Made by a program: the position numbers and the translations under genes
Part shown: one piece after another, positions 48,596 to 56,810 of the stretch
Layout of the letters: each line of letters starts with the position of its first letter
Position numbering within the stretch: position 1 is the stretch's first letter
Notes under the pieces: generated by a model
Told to the model about the DNA's origin: nothing
The model's database searches: none
The model's input: the letters and a program-made list of their open reading frames with translations, nothing else
NCBI GenBank assembly: GCA_017643385.1
Contig: JAEPNN010000006.1
Location: 124,001 to 188,000, forward strand
Length of the DNA: 64,000 nt
Source of the DNA: Dinoroseobacter sp.
GTDB taxonomy: Bacteria; Pseudomonadota; Alphaproteobacteria; Rhodobacterales; Rhodobacteraceae
Direction of reading: 5' to 3'

Positions 48596-49531
48596 ATGGC
48601 ATTCTCAAGGTTCGATCTGGCTGCGTTTGAAAACGCGAAGGGGTCTGCGCGTCTGGCACGCGCGGCACAACTTGACGCGATCTGCCGTGAGACCGGGTTT
48701 CTGGTGCTGGAAGGACATGGTGTCGATCACGAAACGATCGATGCAATCTGGGCCGCCTGTGACGCGTTTTTTGCCCTGCCTGCGGCGACCAAGTCGGCGC
48801 TGACGCCAAAGCCCGGTGATCCCTATGGCTATCTTGGGCCCAAGGCAGAGGCGCTGGCAGCCTCAAAAGGGGTGGAAACACCGCCAGACCTGAAAGAGAG
48901 CTTCAATGGCGGGCCCGCACGTGTCCCGGACGGGTTGAGCGATCCTGACGCGCTGGCGTTCTGTTTCTCCAAAACACCGTTCCCGGATCTGCCGGGGTTT
49001 CAGGAGGCCTGGACGCGCTTTTATGCCACGATGGAGGCGCTGGCCCGACGCATCATGCGGGCGTTTGCGGCGGCCTTGGGTCTGGAGGAACGCTATTTCG
49101 ACAACACGATTACTGAGCCTATTTCCGCGCTCAGGGCGCTACATTACCCCCCGACAGGACACGACATCGAAGCGTTGCAGCAGCGGGCGGGCGCGCATAG
49201 CGATTATGGCACCCTGACGATCCTTCTGCCGCAACACGGATCAAGCGGGCTGCAGATTTTTCGGGAGGGCAGCTGGATCGATGTGCCTGCACCTGAAGGA
49301 GCCTTCGTGATCAATATTGGCGATCTGATGGAACGTTGGACCGCCAACCGGTGGGTATCCACCTTGCACCGTGTCGTCGCGAAACCGGGACAGCCTGCGC
49401 GCAAGTCGCTGGCCTACTTTCACCAACCGAACTGGTTTGCCGAAATTGCGCCGCTGGATGGGTCAGACACCTTTGAGCCGGTTTTGTCCGGCCCCTATCT
49501 GATGGAGAAGTTTCGATCCACAGGTGTATGA
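48596..49531 (+). CDS. 2-oxoglutarate/Fe(II)-dependent oxygenase, isopenicillin N synthase-like
   Basis: 311 residues. Iron ligands: His and Asp in GAHSDYGTLTIL and His in WVSTLHRVVA; the 2-oxoglutarate arginine is in ARKSLAYFHQPN. An N-terminal DIOX_N region (AICRETGFLVLEGHGV) precedes the jelly roll. Start ATG 48596 with GAGGAGA about six bases upstream. It shares a 137-bp divergent promoter region with the FAD-GcvT gene, so both may respond to the same nitrogen compound. The reaction is unknown; hydroxylation or oxidative demethylation are candidates. Confidence 0.88.
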   Translation: MAFSRFDLAAFENAKGSARLARAAQLDAICRETGFLVLEGHGVDHETIDAIWAACDAFFALPAATKSALTPKPGDPYGYLGPKAEALAASKGVETPPDLKESFNGGPARVPDGLSDPDALAFCFSKTPFPDLPGFQEAWTRFYATMEALARRIMRAFAAALGLEERYFDNTITEPISALRALHYPPTGHDIEALQQRAGAHSDYGTLTILLPQHGSSGLQIFREGSWIDVPAPEGAFVINIGDLMERWTANRWVSTLHRVVAKPGQPARKSLAYFHQPNWFAEIAPLDGSDTFEPVLSGPYLMEKFRSTGV

Positions 49532-49574
49532 GGCGGCCATCGCCATAGATCAGGCGCCGTCGCAGTGGGCGGCT

Positions 49575-50582
49575 TTAGGCGGATCCTGCGAGCGCACGCG
49601 CCTGTGTCAGGTAATGCGTTGGGACAGCCAGACCGTTTTTGTGCGCTTCAGCGCGCGCTGCAAGGCGACGGTCTCCGGGCAAGCGCGTGCCGTCCATGTC
49701 AGAAATCATCGCAAAAAGCGCCTCAAGCCGCTCGGCAAACTGGACGCCATCATGGGGGCGGATTGCGATCAGGGTTTGTCCGACACGTGGCGCGGGACCT
49801 TCTGCTGCAAAAAACGAGCTTGCCTCGTGACTGGCAGCGGCACCGGTGAACATCGTCGTCAACACCTCGACCATCAGCGCCAATGCGCTGCCCTTCGCGC
49901 CCCCGATGGGTAACATCGTGCCCTCAAGCGCGGCCTTGGCATTGGTGGTTGGATTGCCATCGATATCAAGCGCCCAGCCTTCCGGGATATCCTTGCCAGA
50001 CTTGTGGGCGTTCATAACCTTGCCCCGTGCAACGCGGGACAGAGACAGATCGATGACGAGAGGATCCCGTCCCGCACGCGGGACAGAAAATGCAATCGGG
50101 TTTGTTCCAAAAAAAGCCGTTTTGGCGCCCCAGGGGGCCATGGCCTTGGGTGAATTGGCAAACATCATGCCCATCAAACCCGCATCGGCGATCTTCTCGA
50201 CCTGCACTGACAACGCGCCGCAATGATGTGAGTTCGTGATCGCCATGATCGCGATACCCTGCTCTTTCGCGGCAGGTACGCCCTGGGCGATGGCGGCATC
50301 CATGGCGGGAAAGGCAAATCCGAAATCTGCATCAACAAGCAGCGAGGCTGGCTGGGGCGTTGTAACCTTTATGTCAGCCTTGGCATTGATCTTTCCGCTG
50401 CGCACCTGAGCCACATAATCGCCCAACCGCGAGAACCCGTGCCCCACCTGCCCTTCGGCTTCGGCGGCGACCAGCGCATCGGCCACAGATTGCGCGACTG
50501 CATCGGACACATCTGACGCCAACAGCGATGCTTTGATCAACTCGACAGCGTCGCTTACGCTGATGTGCGATGTCGCGCTCAT
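49575..50582 (-). CDS. comC: Ldh_2-family dehydrogenase, probable (R)-3-sulfolactate dehydrogenase
   Basis: 335 residues of the malate/L-sulfolactate dehydrogenase family (NAD(P)H-dependent, unrelated to classical LDH). Conserved are GHGFSRLGDYV near residue 45, TNSHHCGALSVQVE and GTNPIAFSVPR. In sulfolactate degraders a ComC of this family interconverts sulfopyruvate and (R)-sulfolactate. The position directly after suyB and the hps genes supports that role; ureidoglycolate or malate dehydrogenase would be the alternatives. Start M at 50582; an intrinsic terminator separates it from suyB. Confidence 0.72.
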   Translation of the reverse strand: MSATSHISVSDAVELIKASLLASDVSDAVAQSVADALVAAEAEGQVGHGFSRLGDYVAQVRSGKINAKADIKVTTPQPASLLVDADFGFAFPAMDAAIAQGVPAAKEQGIAIMAITNSHHCGALSVQVEKIADAGLMGMMFANSPKAMAPWGAKTAFFGTNPIAFSVPRAGRDPLVIDLSLSRVARGKVMNAHKSGKDIPEGWALDIDGNPTTNAKAALEGTMLPIGGAKGSALALMVEVLTTMFTGAAASHEASSFFAAEGPAPRVGQTLIAIRPHDGVQFAERLEALFAMISDMDGTRLPGDRRLAARAEAHKNGLAVPTHYLTQARALAGSA

Positions 50583-50595
50583 ATTCGGATCTCGG

Positions 50596-50640
50596 AAAAA
50601 AAGGGGGCGGCCATAAATTTTGGAGGACAAGACCGCCCCT
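50596..50640 (-). terminator. Rho-independent terminator between suyB and comC
   Basis: On the minus strand, GGGGCGGTC pairs with GGCCGCCCC (9 bp, one G-U pair) around an 18-base loop, followed by TTTTTTT. The arms on the plus strand are ~50602-50611 and ~50631-50639, with the A-run at 50596-50602. It should cut most suyB transcripts and leave a smaller read-through to comC. Confidence 0.85.
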
Positions 50641-50648
50641 AGGTCAAC

Positions 50649-51827
50649 TTATGCGCTGCGATACAGCTTGGTCATCGAGAATTCCCGGTGTCCAAGAGCC
50701 TCAGCAGCAGTGTTGCGACCATTGGCTGTACGACGGATCATTTCGATCAGCGCATCGCCAGCTTCATCGATGGTTTGTTCGCGGCGCAGAACGCCGGAGA
50801 CGTCGACATCGACATGTTCACCCATGGTGCGCACGGTGCGCGGGTTTGCGGTGATTTTGATCACAGGCACAATCGGGTTGCCGACCACATTGCCCTGCCC
50901 AGTTGGGAAGGTATGGATCACGGCGCCGCCTGCGGCCATCAGGGTCACGCATTCTGCTGCGGCAGAGGAGCTGTCCATGAAGTACAGACCTGCGCCCGAA
51001 TTTGGCGCTTCGGCAGGTTCGAGAATGTCGATGAATTTCGAGGTACGCCCGATTTTCTCGAGATTACCCAGCGCTTTTTCTTCGATGGTGGTCAGACCGC
51101 CCAGAATGTTGCCCTTGGTTGGCTGGCTGTCGGACAGATCGTCGGTCTGGTGGGCGAAGATCACATCGTCCTGATAGGCCTTCCACATCTTGTACCAGCG
51201 CTCGCCAACTTCTTCATTGATCGCGCGCTTCTGGCAGATGTGCTCTGCGCCGGTGATCTCGGAGGTTTCCCCGAAGAAGCCGGTGATGCCTTCAGGCAGA
51301 AGCTTGTCGTACATATTGCCCACGGTTGGGCAGGAGCCAAGACCGGTTGTTGTGTCAGACTCACCGCATTTGGTGGAGACCCACAGCTCGTTGACAGAAC
51401 ATTCTTCGCGCTGGATCTCGGTCGCCATGTGGACGAACTCTTTCGCAGCCCAGCTTGCAGCACGGATCGTCTCGAAGTCACCTTTTTGTTCGATCGAGAA
51501 CTCGGCAACATTCTTTCCGGTTGTCCGGATGCCGTCAGCGATGCGCTTGGTCCATTCTGGCTCGATGCCGATGACGACAACCGAGTGTACGTTTGGGTTG
51601 GCGCCGGTTCCAATAATGGTGCGGAAATGCGTCTCGAGGTCTTCGCCAAACTGCAAACGACCATATGCGTGCGGGATCGCCATGGTGCCTTTGACGTTGT
51701 TGGCTACGGCCTCACAGGCCGCGTTCGAGATGTCATCAACGGGCAGAATGACCACGTGGTTGCGGACACCGACGCGTCCGTTTTCGCGGCGGAAGCCCTT
51801 GAACGTGATGTTGGAATATTTCGACAT
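50649..51827 (-). CDS. suyB: (R)-sulfolactate sulfo-lyase subunit beta SuyB
   Basis: 392 residues, UxaA/altronate-dehydratase-like C-terminal fold. With SuyA it splits (R)-3-sulfolactate to pyruvate and sulfite, releasing the sulfonate sulfur. Recognisable segments are [24 protein letters not shown] at the N-terminus, [19 protein letters not shown] and [20 protein letters not shown]. The fold is shared with altronate and galactarate dehydratases; the split small subunit and the HpsNOP neighbours decide for SuyAB. It lies 12 bp after suyA. Confidence 0.9.
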   Translation of the reverse strand: MSKYSNITFKGFRRENGRVGVRNHVVILPVDDISNAACEAVANNVKGTMAIPHAYGRLQFGEDLETHFRTIIGTGANPNVHSVVVIGIEPEWTKRIADGIRTTGKNVAEFSIEQKGDFETIRAASWAAKEFVHMATEIQREECSVNELWVSTKCGESDTTTGLGSCPTVGNMYDKLLPEGITGFFGETSEITGAEHICQKRAINEEVGERWYKMWKAYQDDVIFAHQTDDLSDSQPTKGNILGGLTTIEEKALGNLEKIGRTSKFIDILEPAEAPNSGAGLYFMDSSSAAAECVTLMAAGGAVIHTFPTGQGNVVGNPIVPVIKITANPRTVRTMGEHVDVDVSGVLRREQTIDEAGDALIEMIRRTANGRNTAAEALGHREFSMTKLYRSA

Positions 51828-51839
51828 CGTGAGGTCTCC

Positions 51840-52145
51840 TTACCAGCGCTTGGTTTTGACGTTGTGAGTGTGGACATGACCGCCTTTGACGATATCCGCG
51901 ATAACCTTGCCGATGTCCTCACCGTATTTGATCGCAGTGTCGCCATCCTTGAGGTCTTTCAGCGCGATTTTGTGGCCGATTGGAACATCTGCGCCCGCTG
52001 TCAAGCGGAAGGTAGAATTGTCATGGGTAATGCAGCAGAGCATGTCGGTGCCTGCGGTCAGGCCCTCGACCACGACGACGCCGACATTATCGGCCTCTTC
52101 ATGCACCAACAGGTGTGGCACTTCATTGGGAATGGGGTTGGACAT
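51840..52145 (-). CDS. suyA: (R)-sulfolactate sulfo-lyase subunit alpha SuyA
   Basis: 101-residue SAF-domain protein, the small subunit of sulfolactate sulfo-lyase. The metal-binding segment HVHTHNVKTKRW is at the very C-terminus, as expected for the N-terminal domain of UxaA-like dehydratases when it is a separate chain. It sits between hpsP and suyB in the same direction with short gaps (12 bp each side). Confidence 0.9.
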   Translation of the reverse strand: MSNPIPNEVPHLLVHEEADNVGVVVVEGLTAGTDMLCCITHDNSTFRLTAGADVPIGHKIALKDLKDGDTAIKYGEDIGKVIADIVKGGHVHTHNVKTKRW

Positions 52146-52157
52146 CTTTGTCTCCGG

Positions 52158-53144
52158 TTAGGCGGGTTTCAATATGATTTTCGGGGCAGAAACGCGTCCC
52201 GAGCGTATATCGCTGAAGGCTTGCGCGCCGTCACTGAGGGCGCGTGTTTCAGTCCAGTCAAGGGTGCCGAGGCGCCCGTCGAACATAGCCTGCGCTGTGT
52301 CGCGGAAGTCTTGAGCGGTATAGGTATATGTGCCGATAAAGCTGATTTCCTGTAGAGTAATCCGGCGGATATCAAGACCGGCGGTGCCGCCACCCAGTCC
52401 CACATGCAAGATCACACCACCGGGGCGTGTGTGTTTAGACGCAGTCGCACGGGTAGCATCATAGCCCACAGCGTCAACGACCAGATCAAACATGGTCTCA
52501 CCAAGCTGATCCGGGTGGCAAACAGTGTAATTAGCTGTTTTTTCGAGGTATACACGTCGAATATCGTTGGGTTCAACGAGCGTCACGTTTGGCACGCCCT
52601 GCGCTACGAAACTGATTGCTGCGGCGACGCCGATTGCTCCGCCCCCGATCACAAGTGCTGTTTCGGAAAGGTTGTCCCCCATCGAGGCCAAACCCAGTTT
52701 CACAGCATGCCAGCTTACTGCGACAGGCTCGGCGAGCGCGGCCTTTTCCATGCTGAAACCGTCTGGGACAGTCACGAGATTGCGTTCCGGCATCGCGACG
52801 TATTGCGCGAAGGCCCCTTCGCGGGGGGGCATGGAAATGATCTGGCGCGACTCGCAGAGATTGTCGCGGCCTGATTTGCACGCACGGCACACGCCACACG
52901 ATACGAGCGGATTGATGGTAACGCGGTCGCCATTGCGTGGTCCGCCCACAATCACGCCGGACCCTTCGTGTCCCAGGATCAAAGGGGCTGGTCTGCGATC
53001 GTCATGGCCCAGATAGGCATGCATGTCTGACCCGCATATCCCAACACTGTCGATGCGGATCAGGTGAGAGCCTTCGGGCACGACGGGATCTGCAAAATCC
53101 TGATAGTCGAGACGTTCAGGCCCGGTGTAAACGAGCGCCTTCAT
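52158..53144 (-). CDS. hpsP: Zinc-dependent alcohol dehydrogenase, probable DHPS dehydrogenase HpsP
   Basis: 328-residue medium-chain dehydrogenase. Catalytic zinc residues are in GICGSDMHAYLG and ILGHEGSGVI; the structural-zinc loop with four cysteines is CGVCRACKSGRDNLC; the cofactor loop is VIGGGAIGVAAA. In the DHPS pathway HpsO and HpsP together convert (S)-2,3-dihydroxypropane-1-sulfonate to the R form through the ketone. The gene order hpsN-O-P-suyA-suyB is the basis for this name; which of the two dehydrogenases is O or P rests on that order. It overlaps hpsO by 4 bp. Confidence 0.75.
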   Translation of the reverse strand: MKALVYTGPERLDYQDFADPVVPEGSHLIRIDSVGICGSDMHAYLGHDDRRPAPLILGHEGSGVIVGGPRNGDRVTINPLVSCGVCRACKSGRDNLCESRQIISMPPREGAFAQYVAMPERNLVTVPDGFSMEKAALAEPVAVSWHAVKLGLASMGDNLSETALVIGGGAIGVAAAISFVAQGVPNVTLVEPNDIRRVYLEKTANYTVCHPDQLGETMFDLVVDAVGYDATRATASKHTRPGGVILHVGLGGGTAGLDIRRITLQEISFIGTYTYTAQDFRDTAQAMFDGRLGTLDWTETRALSDGAQAFSDIRSGRVSAPKIILKPA

Positions 53145-53899
53145 TTCGCAGTAAACCCCCCATCAACCATCAACACCTGCCCCGTGACATACGCCGATTG
53201 GTCCGAACAAAGAAAGAGCAGAGGTCCATCAATGTCAGACAAGTCCCCGTTGCGCCCGATGCAGGTTTGCGCGGCATTGCGCGCGGCGCGTTCCGGATCT
53301 GCGAAAACCGCTTCAGTCAGTTCTGTCTTAAAAAATCCCGGCCCGATCGCGTTTGCGTTGATGCCATCGCGTGACCAGGCTTCAGCCATGGCACGGGTCA
53401 GCTGGCCAATGCCAGCCTTGGACGCGCCATAGGCGATACCGCCGGGGAACGCGCGGGTGGTTTGGAGCGACGCGAAATTCACGATGCGACCCCAGCCCTT
53501 GGTTTTCATTGCGGGCACCAGATGCTGGGACAGAAAAAACGGGACCGACAGGTTCAGGTTCAGCGTGATGTCCCACCCTTCCGGCGTGACATCATCAGCA
53601 ACCTCGCGGGTGTTGATCCCTGCGGCATGAACAAGAATGTCCGGGGCGCCGAAAGGAACTGCCAGCTTTTCAGCCAGATCTTTCAGTCCATCGCGATCTG
53701 TTAAGTCGAACACTTCGGCGGCAATCTGACCATTGCCCTCTGCCACAAGTGTTTCCAGCTCTGCTGCACGGCGCGCAACCGCCACGACCTTGGCGCCTGC
53801 TCTGGACAAGGCCAGCGCAGATCTGCGCCCGAGGCCGGCGCTGGCCCCGGTCACAACTGCGATGTGACCGGACAGATCGGGATGGTCGCCATTTCCCAC
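53141..53899 (-). CDS. hpsO: SDR dehydrogenase, probable DHPS dehydrogenase HpsO
   Basis: 252-residue classical SDR with TGASAGLG (~residues 17-24), HAAGIN in place of NNAG, and the catalytic Ser...Tyr-x3-Lys in NFASLQTT...AYGASKAG. It ends in the usual VDGGFTAK. The second of the pair that interconverts DHPS enantiomers through the ketone. It starts four bases after hpsN and overlaps hpsP, so it is coupled to both. As a stand-alone SDR the substrate would be unreadable; context decides. Confidence 0.75.
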   Translation of the reverse strand: MGNGDHPDLSGHIAVVTGASAGLGRRSALALSRAGAKVVAVARRAAELETLVAEGNGQIAAEVFDLTDRDGLKDLAEKLAVPFGAPDILVHAAGINTREVADDVTPEGWDITLNLNLSVPFFLSQHLVPAMKTKGWGRIVNFASLQTTRAFPGGIAYGASKAGIGQLTRAMAEAWSRDGINANAIGPGFFKTELTEAVFADPERAARNAAQTCIGRNGDLSDIDGPLLFLCSDQSAYVTGQVLMVDGGFTAK

Positions 53900-53903
53900 T
53901 GGA

Positions 53904-55211
53904 TTACTCCTCGGCCGTCAGATCGAAAACCTCGTCAGGGAAGAACTTGGCCAGACGAATATCCGCCGTACGGGCGTGGCCTTCCATACCTTCCAAACGA
54001 GAGATGCGTGCGGTGGCCTCAGCAATTGGCTTTGCGCCATCGCGCGTGGAGCGCTGCCAGGTGACGATCTTCATGTATTTATGGACCGACAAACCGCCCG
54101 TGTAGGTGGCCGCGCGTGAGGTCGGCAGAACGTGGTTGGTCCCCGAAGCCTTGTCACCAAAGGCCACGGTGGTTTCTTCGCCCAAAAACAGCGAACCATA
54201 GCAGGTCAGACGGTCCTGCCACCAATCCAGGTCATCTGCCTGCACTGTAAGGTGTTCGGGCGCGTATTCATCGGACGCTGCCGCCATTTCCTCGCGATCG
54301 TCACACAAAATAACCTCGGCATAATCGCGCCAGGCGGCGGTGGCATTGTCGCGATTCACCTCAGGCAGGGCGTCGATCAGGGTCGGGACAAGACGCATGA
54401 CCTCTTCTGCCAGCGTGCGGTCGTCCGTGACGAGCCAGACAGGAGAATTGTATCCGTGTTCGGCCTGACCAACGAGGTCGGTGGCCACAACCATGGGATC
54501 TGCGGTTTTGTCCGCGAGGATCAGGCTGTCGGTTGGTCCTGCGATCATGTCGATACCGACGCGGCCAAACAGGATGCGCTTGGCTTCTGCGACGAACTGG
54601 TTGCCGGGACCAACGAGAATGTTGGCTTTGGGAAGGCCGAAAAGCCCGAAGGTCATAGATGCAACGCCCTGCACCCCGCCCATGGCCATGATCTTGTCAG
54701 CACCACAGATATGCGCAGCATATATGATCGCAGGTGCGACACCCACACCGGGTCGTGGAGGCGAACAGGCAACAATGTGTTTGCAGCCCGCGACCTTCGC
54801 GGTGGTGACGGTCATGATTGCAGAGGCGATGTGACTGTAGCGCCCACCAGGGATGTAGCAACCCGCAGCATCCACAGGGATTGTTTTCTGACCGGCGATC
54901 AGGCCGGGGATGACCTCAACCTCGACGTCCTGAAGGGTTGTTTTCTGCGCTTCGGCAAAGCGTTTTACATTGGCATGGGAAAACGCGATGTCCTGCTTGA
55001 TCTTTTCGGGCACCAGCGCGATGGCCGCATCGATCTCTTCCTGTGTCAGAAGAACGTTACCGTCGTAGTTGTCGAATTTCGCGGCATATTCGAGCGCTTT
55101 TTCATCTCCGCCAGCTTCGATGTCATCCAAGATGCCCTGAACAATATCATTTACATTGGAGGCATCGCTGGTTGCGGTCAGATGCGCTTTTTTAAGGTAC
55201 TCTCTCGGCAT
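53904..55211 (-). CDS. hpsN: Sulfopropanediol 3-dehydrogenase HpsN (histidinol-dehydrogenase-like)
   Basis: 435 residues of the HisD superfamily. Zinc and catalytic landmarks of HisD are kept: GQAEHGYNSPVWLV, YAPEHLTV and HVLPTSRAATYTGGLSVHKYMK. HpsN oxidises (R)-DHPS in two NAD+-dependent steps via the aldehyde to (R)-sulfolactate, as HisD does for histidinol. No histidine genes are nearby; suyAB, hpsO, hpsP and a LacI regulator are, so HpsN is the better call. First gene of the minus-strand operon; a 538-bp non-coding region lies upstream. Confidence 0.9.
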   Translation of the reverse strand: MPREYLKKAHLTATSDASNVNDIVQGILDDIEAGGDEKALEYAAKFDNYDGNVLLTQEEIDAAIALVPEKIKQDIAFSHANVKRFAEAQKTTLQDVEVEVIPGLIAGQKTIPVDAAGCYIPGGRYSHIASAIMTVTTAKVAGCKHIVACSPPRPGVGVAPAIIYAAHICGADKIMAMGGVQGVASMTFGLFGLPKANILVGPGNQFVAEAKRILFGRVGIDMIAGPTDSLILADKTADPMVVATDLVGQAEHGYNSPVWLVTDDRTLAEEVMRLVPTLIDALPEVNRDNATAAWRDYAEVILCDDREEMAAASDEYAPEHLTVQADDLDWWQDRLTCYGSLFLGEETTVAFGDKASGTNHVLPTSRAATYTGGLSVHKYMKIVTWQRSTRDGAKPIAEATARISRLEGMEGHARTADIRLAKFFPDEVFDLTAEE

Positions 55212-55749
55212 TGAGGTGTCCTGTAATTAGTGAATGTCTAAAAATACGTGTGTCGTGTTCGCGGGACTGATAACGATCAAAAGCTTCATGCCAGGCCACG
55301 AGAACGCAGGCGCCCTGCTGGCTGCCCTAACGCGATCAAGCATCGAGTTTTTCTGTGCGCGCTCATAGTCTAGCCCTCCCTGTTGTTTATGCTTTCGTTC
55401 GTCTCGTGCTTGGCGGGCCTACCCAATCTTTTAGAGACAACCTTCGGTCGCGATCCAAAGACATTCTAGTGGCTATTACGCAGCTTATTGCAGCAGCGCC
55501 AACGATGACGAAATCAAAGCCAAGCGTCATTTGCATTAAAAAATGATACTTTTTGCCTCGTTTTTTGATATATTTTGTGCTATTTACATTTACACACAGA
55601 GAGGGTCAAGTGGGGGGAACCGATTGTAAGCGCTTACATTTCTGAAAGCAAGAGCGACACGTGTACCGTGTTGGCAATGTGCGATTTGATCCTAATTTCC
55701 CCATGGCAAGGTCCAGGACGCAATATGACCTAAGTACGAAAGATGTGAG
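55212..55749. other. 538-bp divergent regulatory region between hpsN and hpsR
   Basis: It contains the LacI-type operator at 55625-55638 and AT-rich stretches around 55535-55600 that could hold promoters. The half nearest hpsN (55220-55540) shows no RNA gene, repeat or convincing reading frame; the 63-codon frame at 55355-55546 has no ribosome-binding site or recognisable product. Confidence 0.5.
55625..55638. promoter_or_regulatory. LacI-family operator
   Basis: TGTAAGCGCTTACA is a perfect 14-bp palindrome with the central CG typical of LacI/GalR operators. It lies 112 bp before the LacI-type gene at 55750 and 414 bp from hpsN, so autoregulation is likely and control of hpsN possible. Confidence 0.82.
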
Positions 55750-56787
55750 ATGAACACGACCGAACGTAACCCACAGGTACCGACGCTTGCAGACGTCGCA
55801 CGTCACGCCGGCGTTTCGACAGCGACCGTGTCCCGATGCCTGAATTCGCCAGACCTGGTCGTGGCCCCAACACGTGAACGCGTTATGAGTGCAGTGCGCG
55901 AACTTGGGTATTCACCAAATTTCAGCGCCCAATCCCTCGCAGCGAAACGCACGAACACTTTCGGCGCTGTGATTCCGACGATGGACAACGCCATCTTCGC
56001 GCAAACCTTGCAAGCGTTTCAGGAAGAACTGCAGCGTCACAAGATCACGCTTTTGGTATCCAGTTCATCTTATCAGGAGGATCTGGAAGCCGAACAAATC
56101 CGCGCCCTGATCGCCCGGGGCGCAGATGCGCTTTTGTTGATCGGCCATCACCGGGCGCAAGACGTCTTTGACTTCTTGGATAAACGTTCGGTTCCAGCCT
56201 TGGTGTGCTGGGCGTTCACGCCGGACGAAGAGCGTCTTTCGATCGGGTTCAACAATGCTGCAGGGATGCATGGACTGACGCAACTGGTCATTGGAAAAGG
56301 GCATAAACGCATTGGGTTCATCTCAGCCGTCCTAGCGTCAAATGATCGGGCCCGCGAACGTTTGCGCGGTTTGCAAGACGCCATGGCAGAAGCAGGGATC
56401 AGCCCGAAGAACCTGACGATAGTTGAAACCAGTTACGGTTTAAAGACGGGCGGAGACGCTTTCCGAGAAATTATGAGCGCGGAGACGCCTCCAACCGTGG
56501 TGATGTGTGGCAATGACGTTCTTGCAATTGGCGCGCTTCGGGCCGCGAAAGAGATGGGATTGCAGACACCCGCCGATATCTCAATCACGGGATTTGACGA
56601 TATCGAGCTTGCCATGCTCGCGGAACCCGCGCTCACGACGGTGCATGTCCCCCATAATGAAATGGGACGGCGCGCGGCATGGATGTTGATACAGATGGTG
56701 CAAGGCGACGAGCCCTTATCCAGCCTTGAGTTGCCCACAGAAATCATGGTGCGGCAAACGCTTGGCCCGCCCCGCCAGCAGGATTAA
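55750..56787 (+). CDS. hpsR: LacI-family transcriptional regulator, probable HpsR
   Basis: 345 residues. N-terminal LacI helix-turn-helix (TLADVARHAGVSTATVSRCLNSP, residues ~13-35) with hinge helix, then a periplasmic-binding-protein-like effector domain (FGAVIPTMDNAIFAQTLQ, ITGFDDIELAMLAEPALTTV). The hps cluster of Cupriavidus pinatubonensis is described with a LacI-type regulator, HpsR, which agrees with this position. A perfect LacI-type palindrome lies upstream. It is convergent with tctA (23-bp gap). Confidence 0.82.
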   Translation: MNTTERNPQVPTLADVARHAGVSTATVSRCLNSPDLVVAPTRERVMSAVRELGYSPNFSAQSLAAKRTNTFGAVIPTMDNAIFAQTLQAFQEELQRHKITLLVSSSSYQEDLEAEQIRALIARGADALLLIGHHRAQDVFDFLDKRSVPALVCWAFTPDEERLSIGFNNAAGMHGLTQLVIGKGHKRIGFISAVLASNDRARERLRGLQDAMAEAGISPKNLTIVETSYGLKTGGDAFREIMSAETPPTVVMCGNDVLAIGALRAAKEMGLQTPADISITGFDDIELAMLAEPALTTVHVPHNEMGRRAAWMLIQMVQGDEPLSSLELPTEIMVRQTLGPPRQQD

Positions 56788-56810
56788 CCGGCGGGACGAG
56801 GGAAAGACCC

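Noticed and set aside
50649-52145. Altronate/galactarate dehydratase (UxaA/GarD)
   Set aside because: The split into a 101-residue SAF protein and a 392-residue partner, together with HpsNOP, fits SuyAB better; no hexuronate genes are present.
50688-52355. 555-codon plus-strand open frame opposite suyB/suyA
   Set aside because: It is antisense to two well-identified genes; its composition (rich in Asp, Val, Gly, His) is that of a reverse-complement shadow.
53904-55211. Histidinol dehydrogenase hisD for histidine synthesis
   Set aside because: No other his genes nearby; the neighbours hpsO/hpsP/suyAB and a LacI regulator fit HpsN of sulfonate degradation.
54132-55214. 360-codon plus-strand frame opposite hpsN
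   Set aside because: Antisense shadow of a conserved enzyme; no motifs.
55355-55546. 63-codon open frame upstream of hpsN
   Set aside because: No ribosome-binding site, no family resemblance, and located in a regulatory region.
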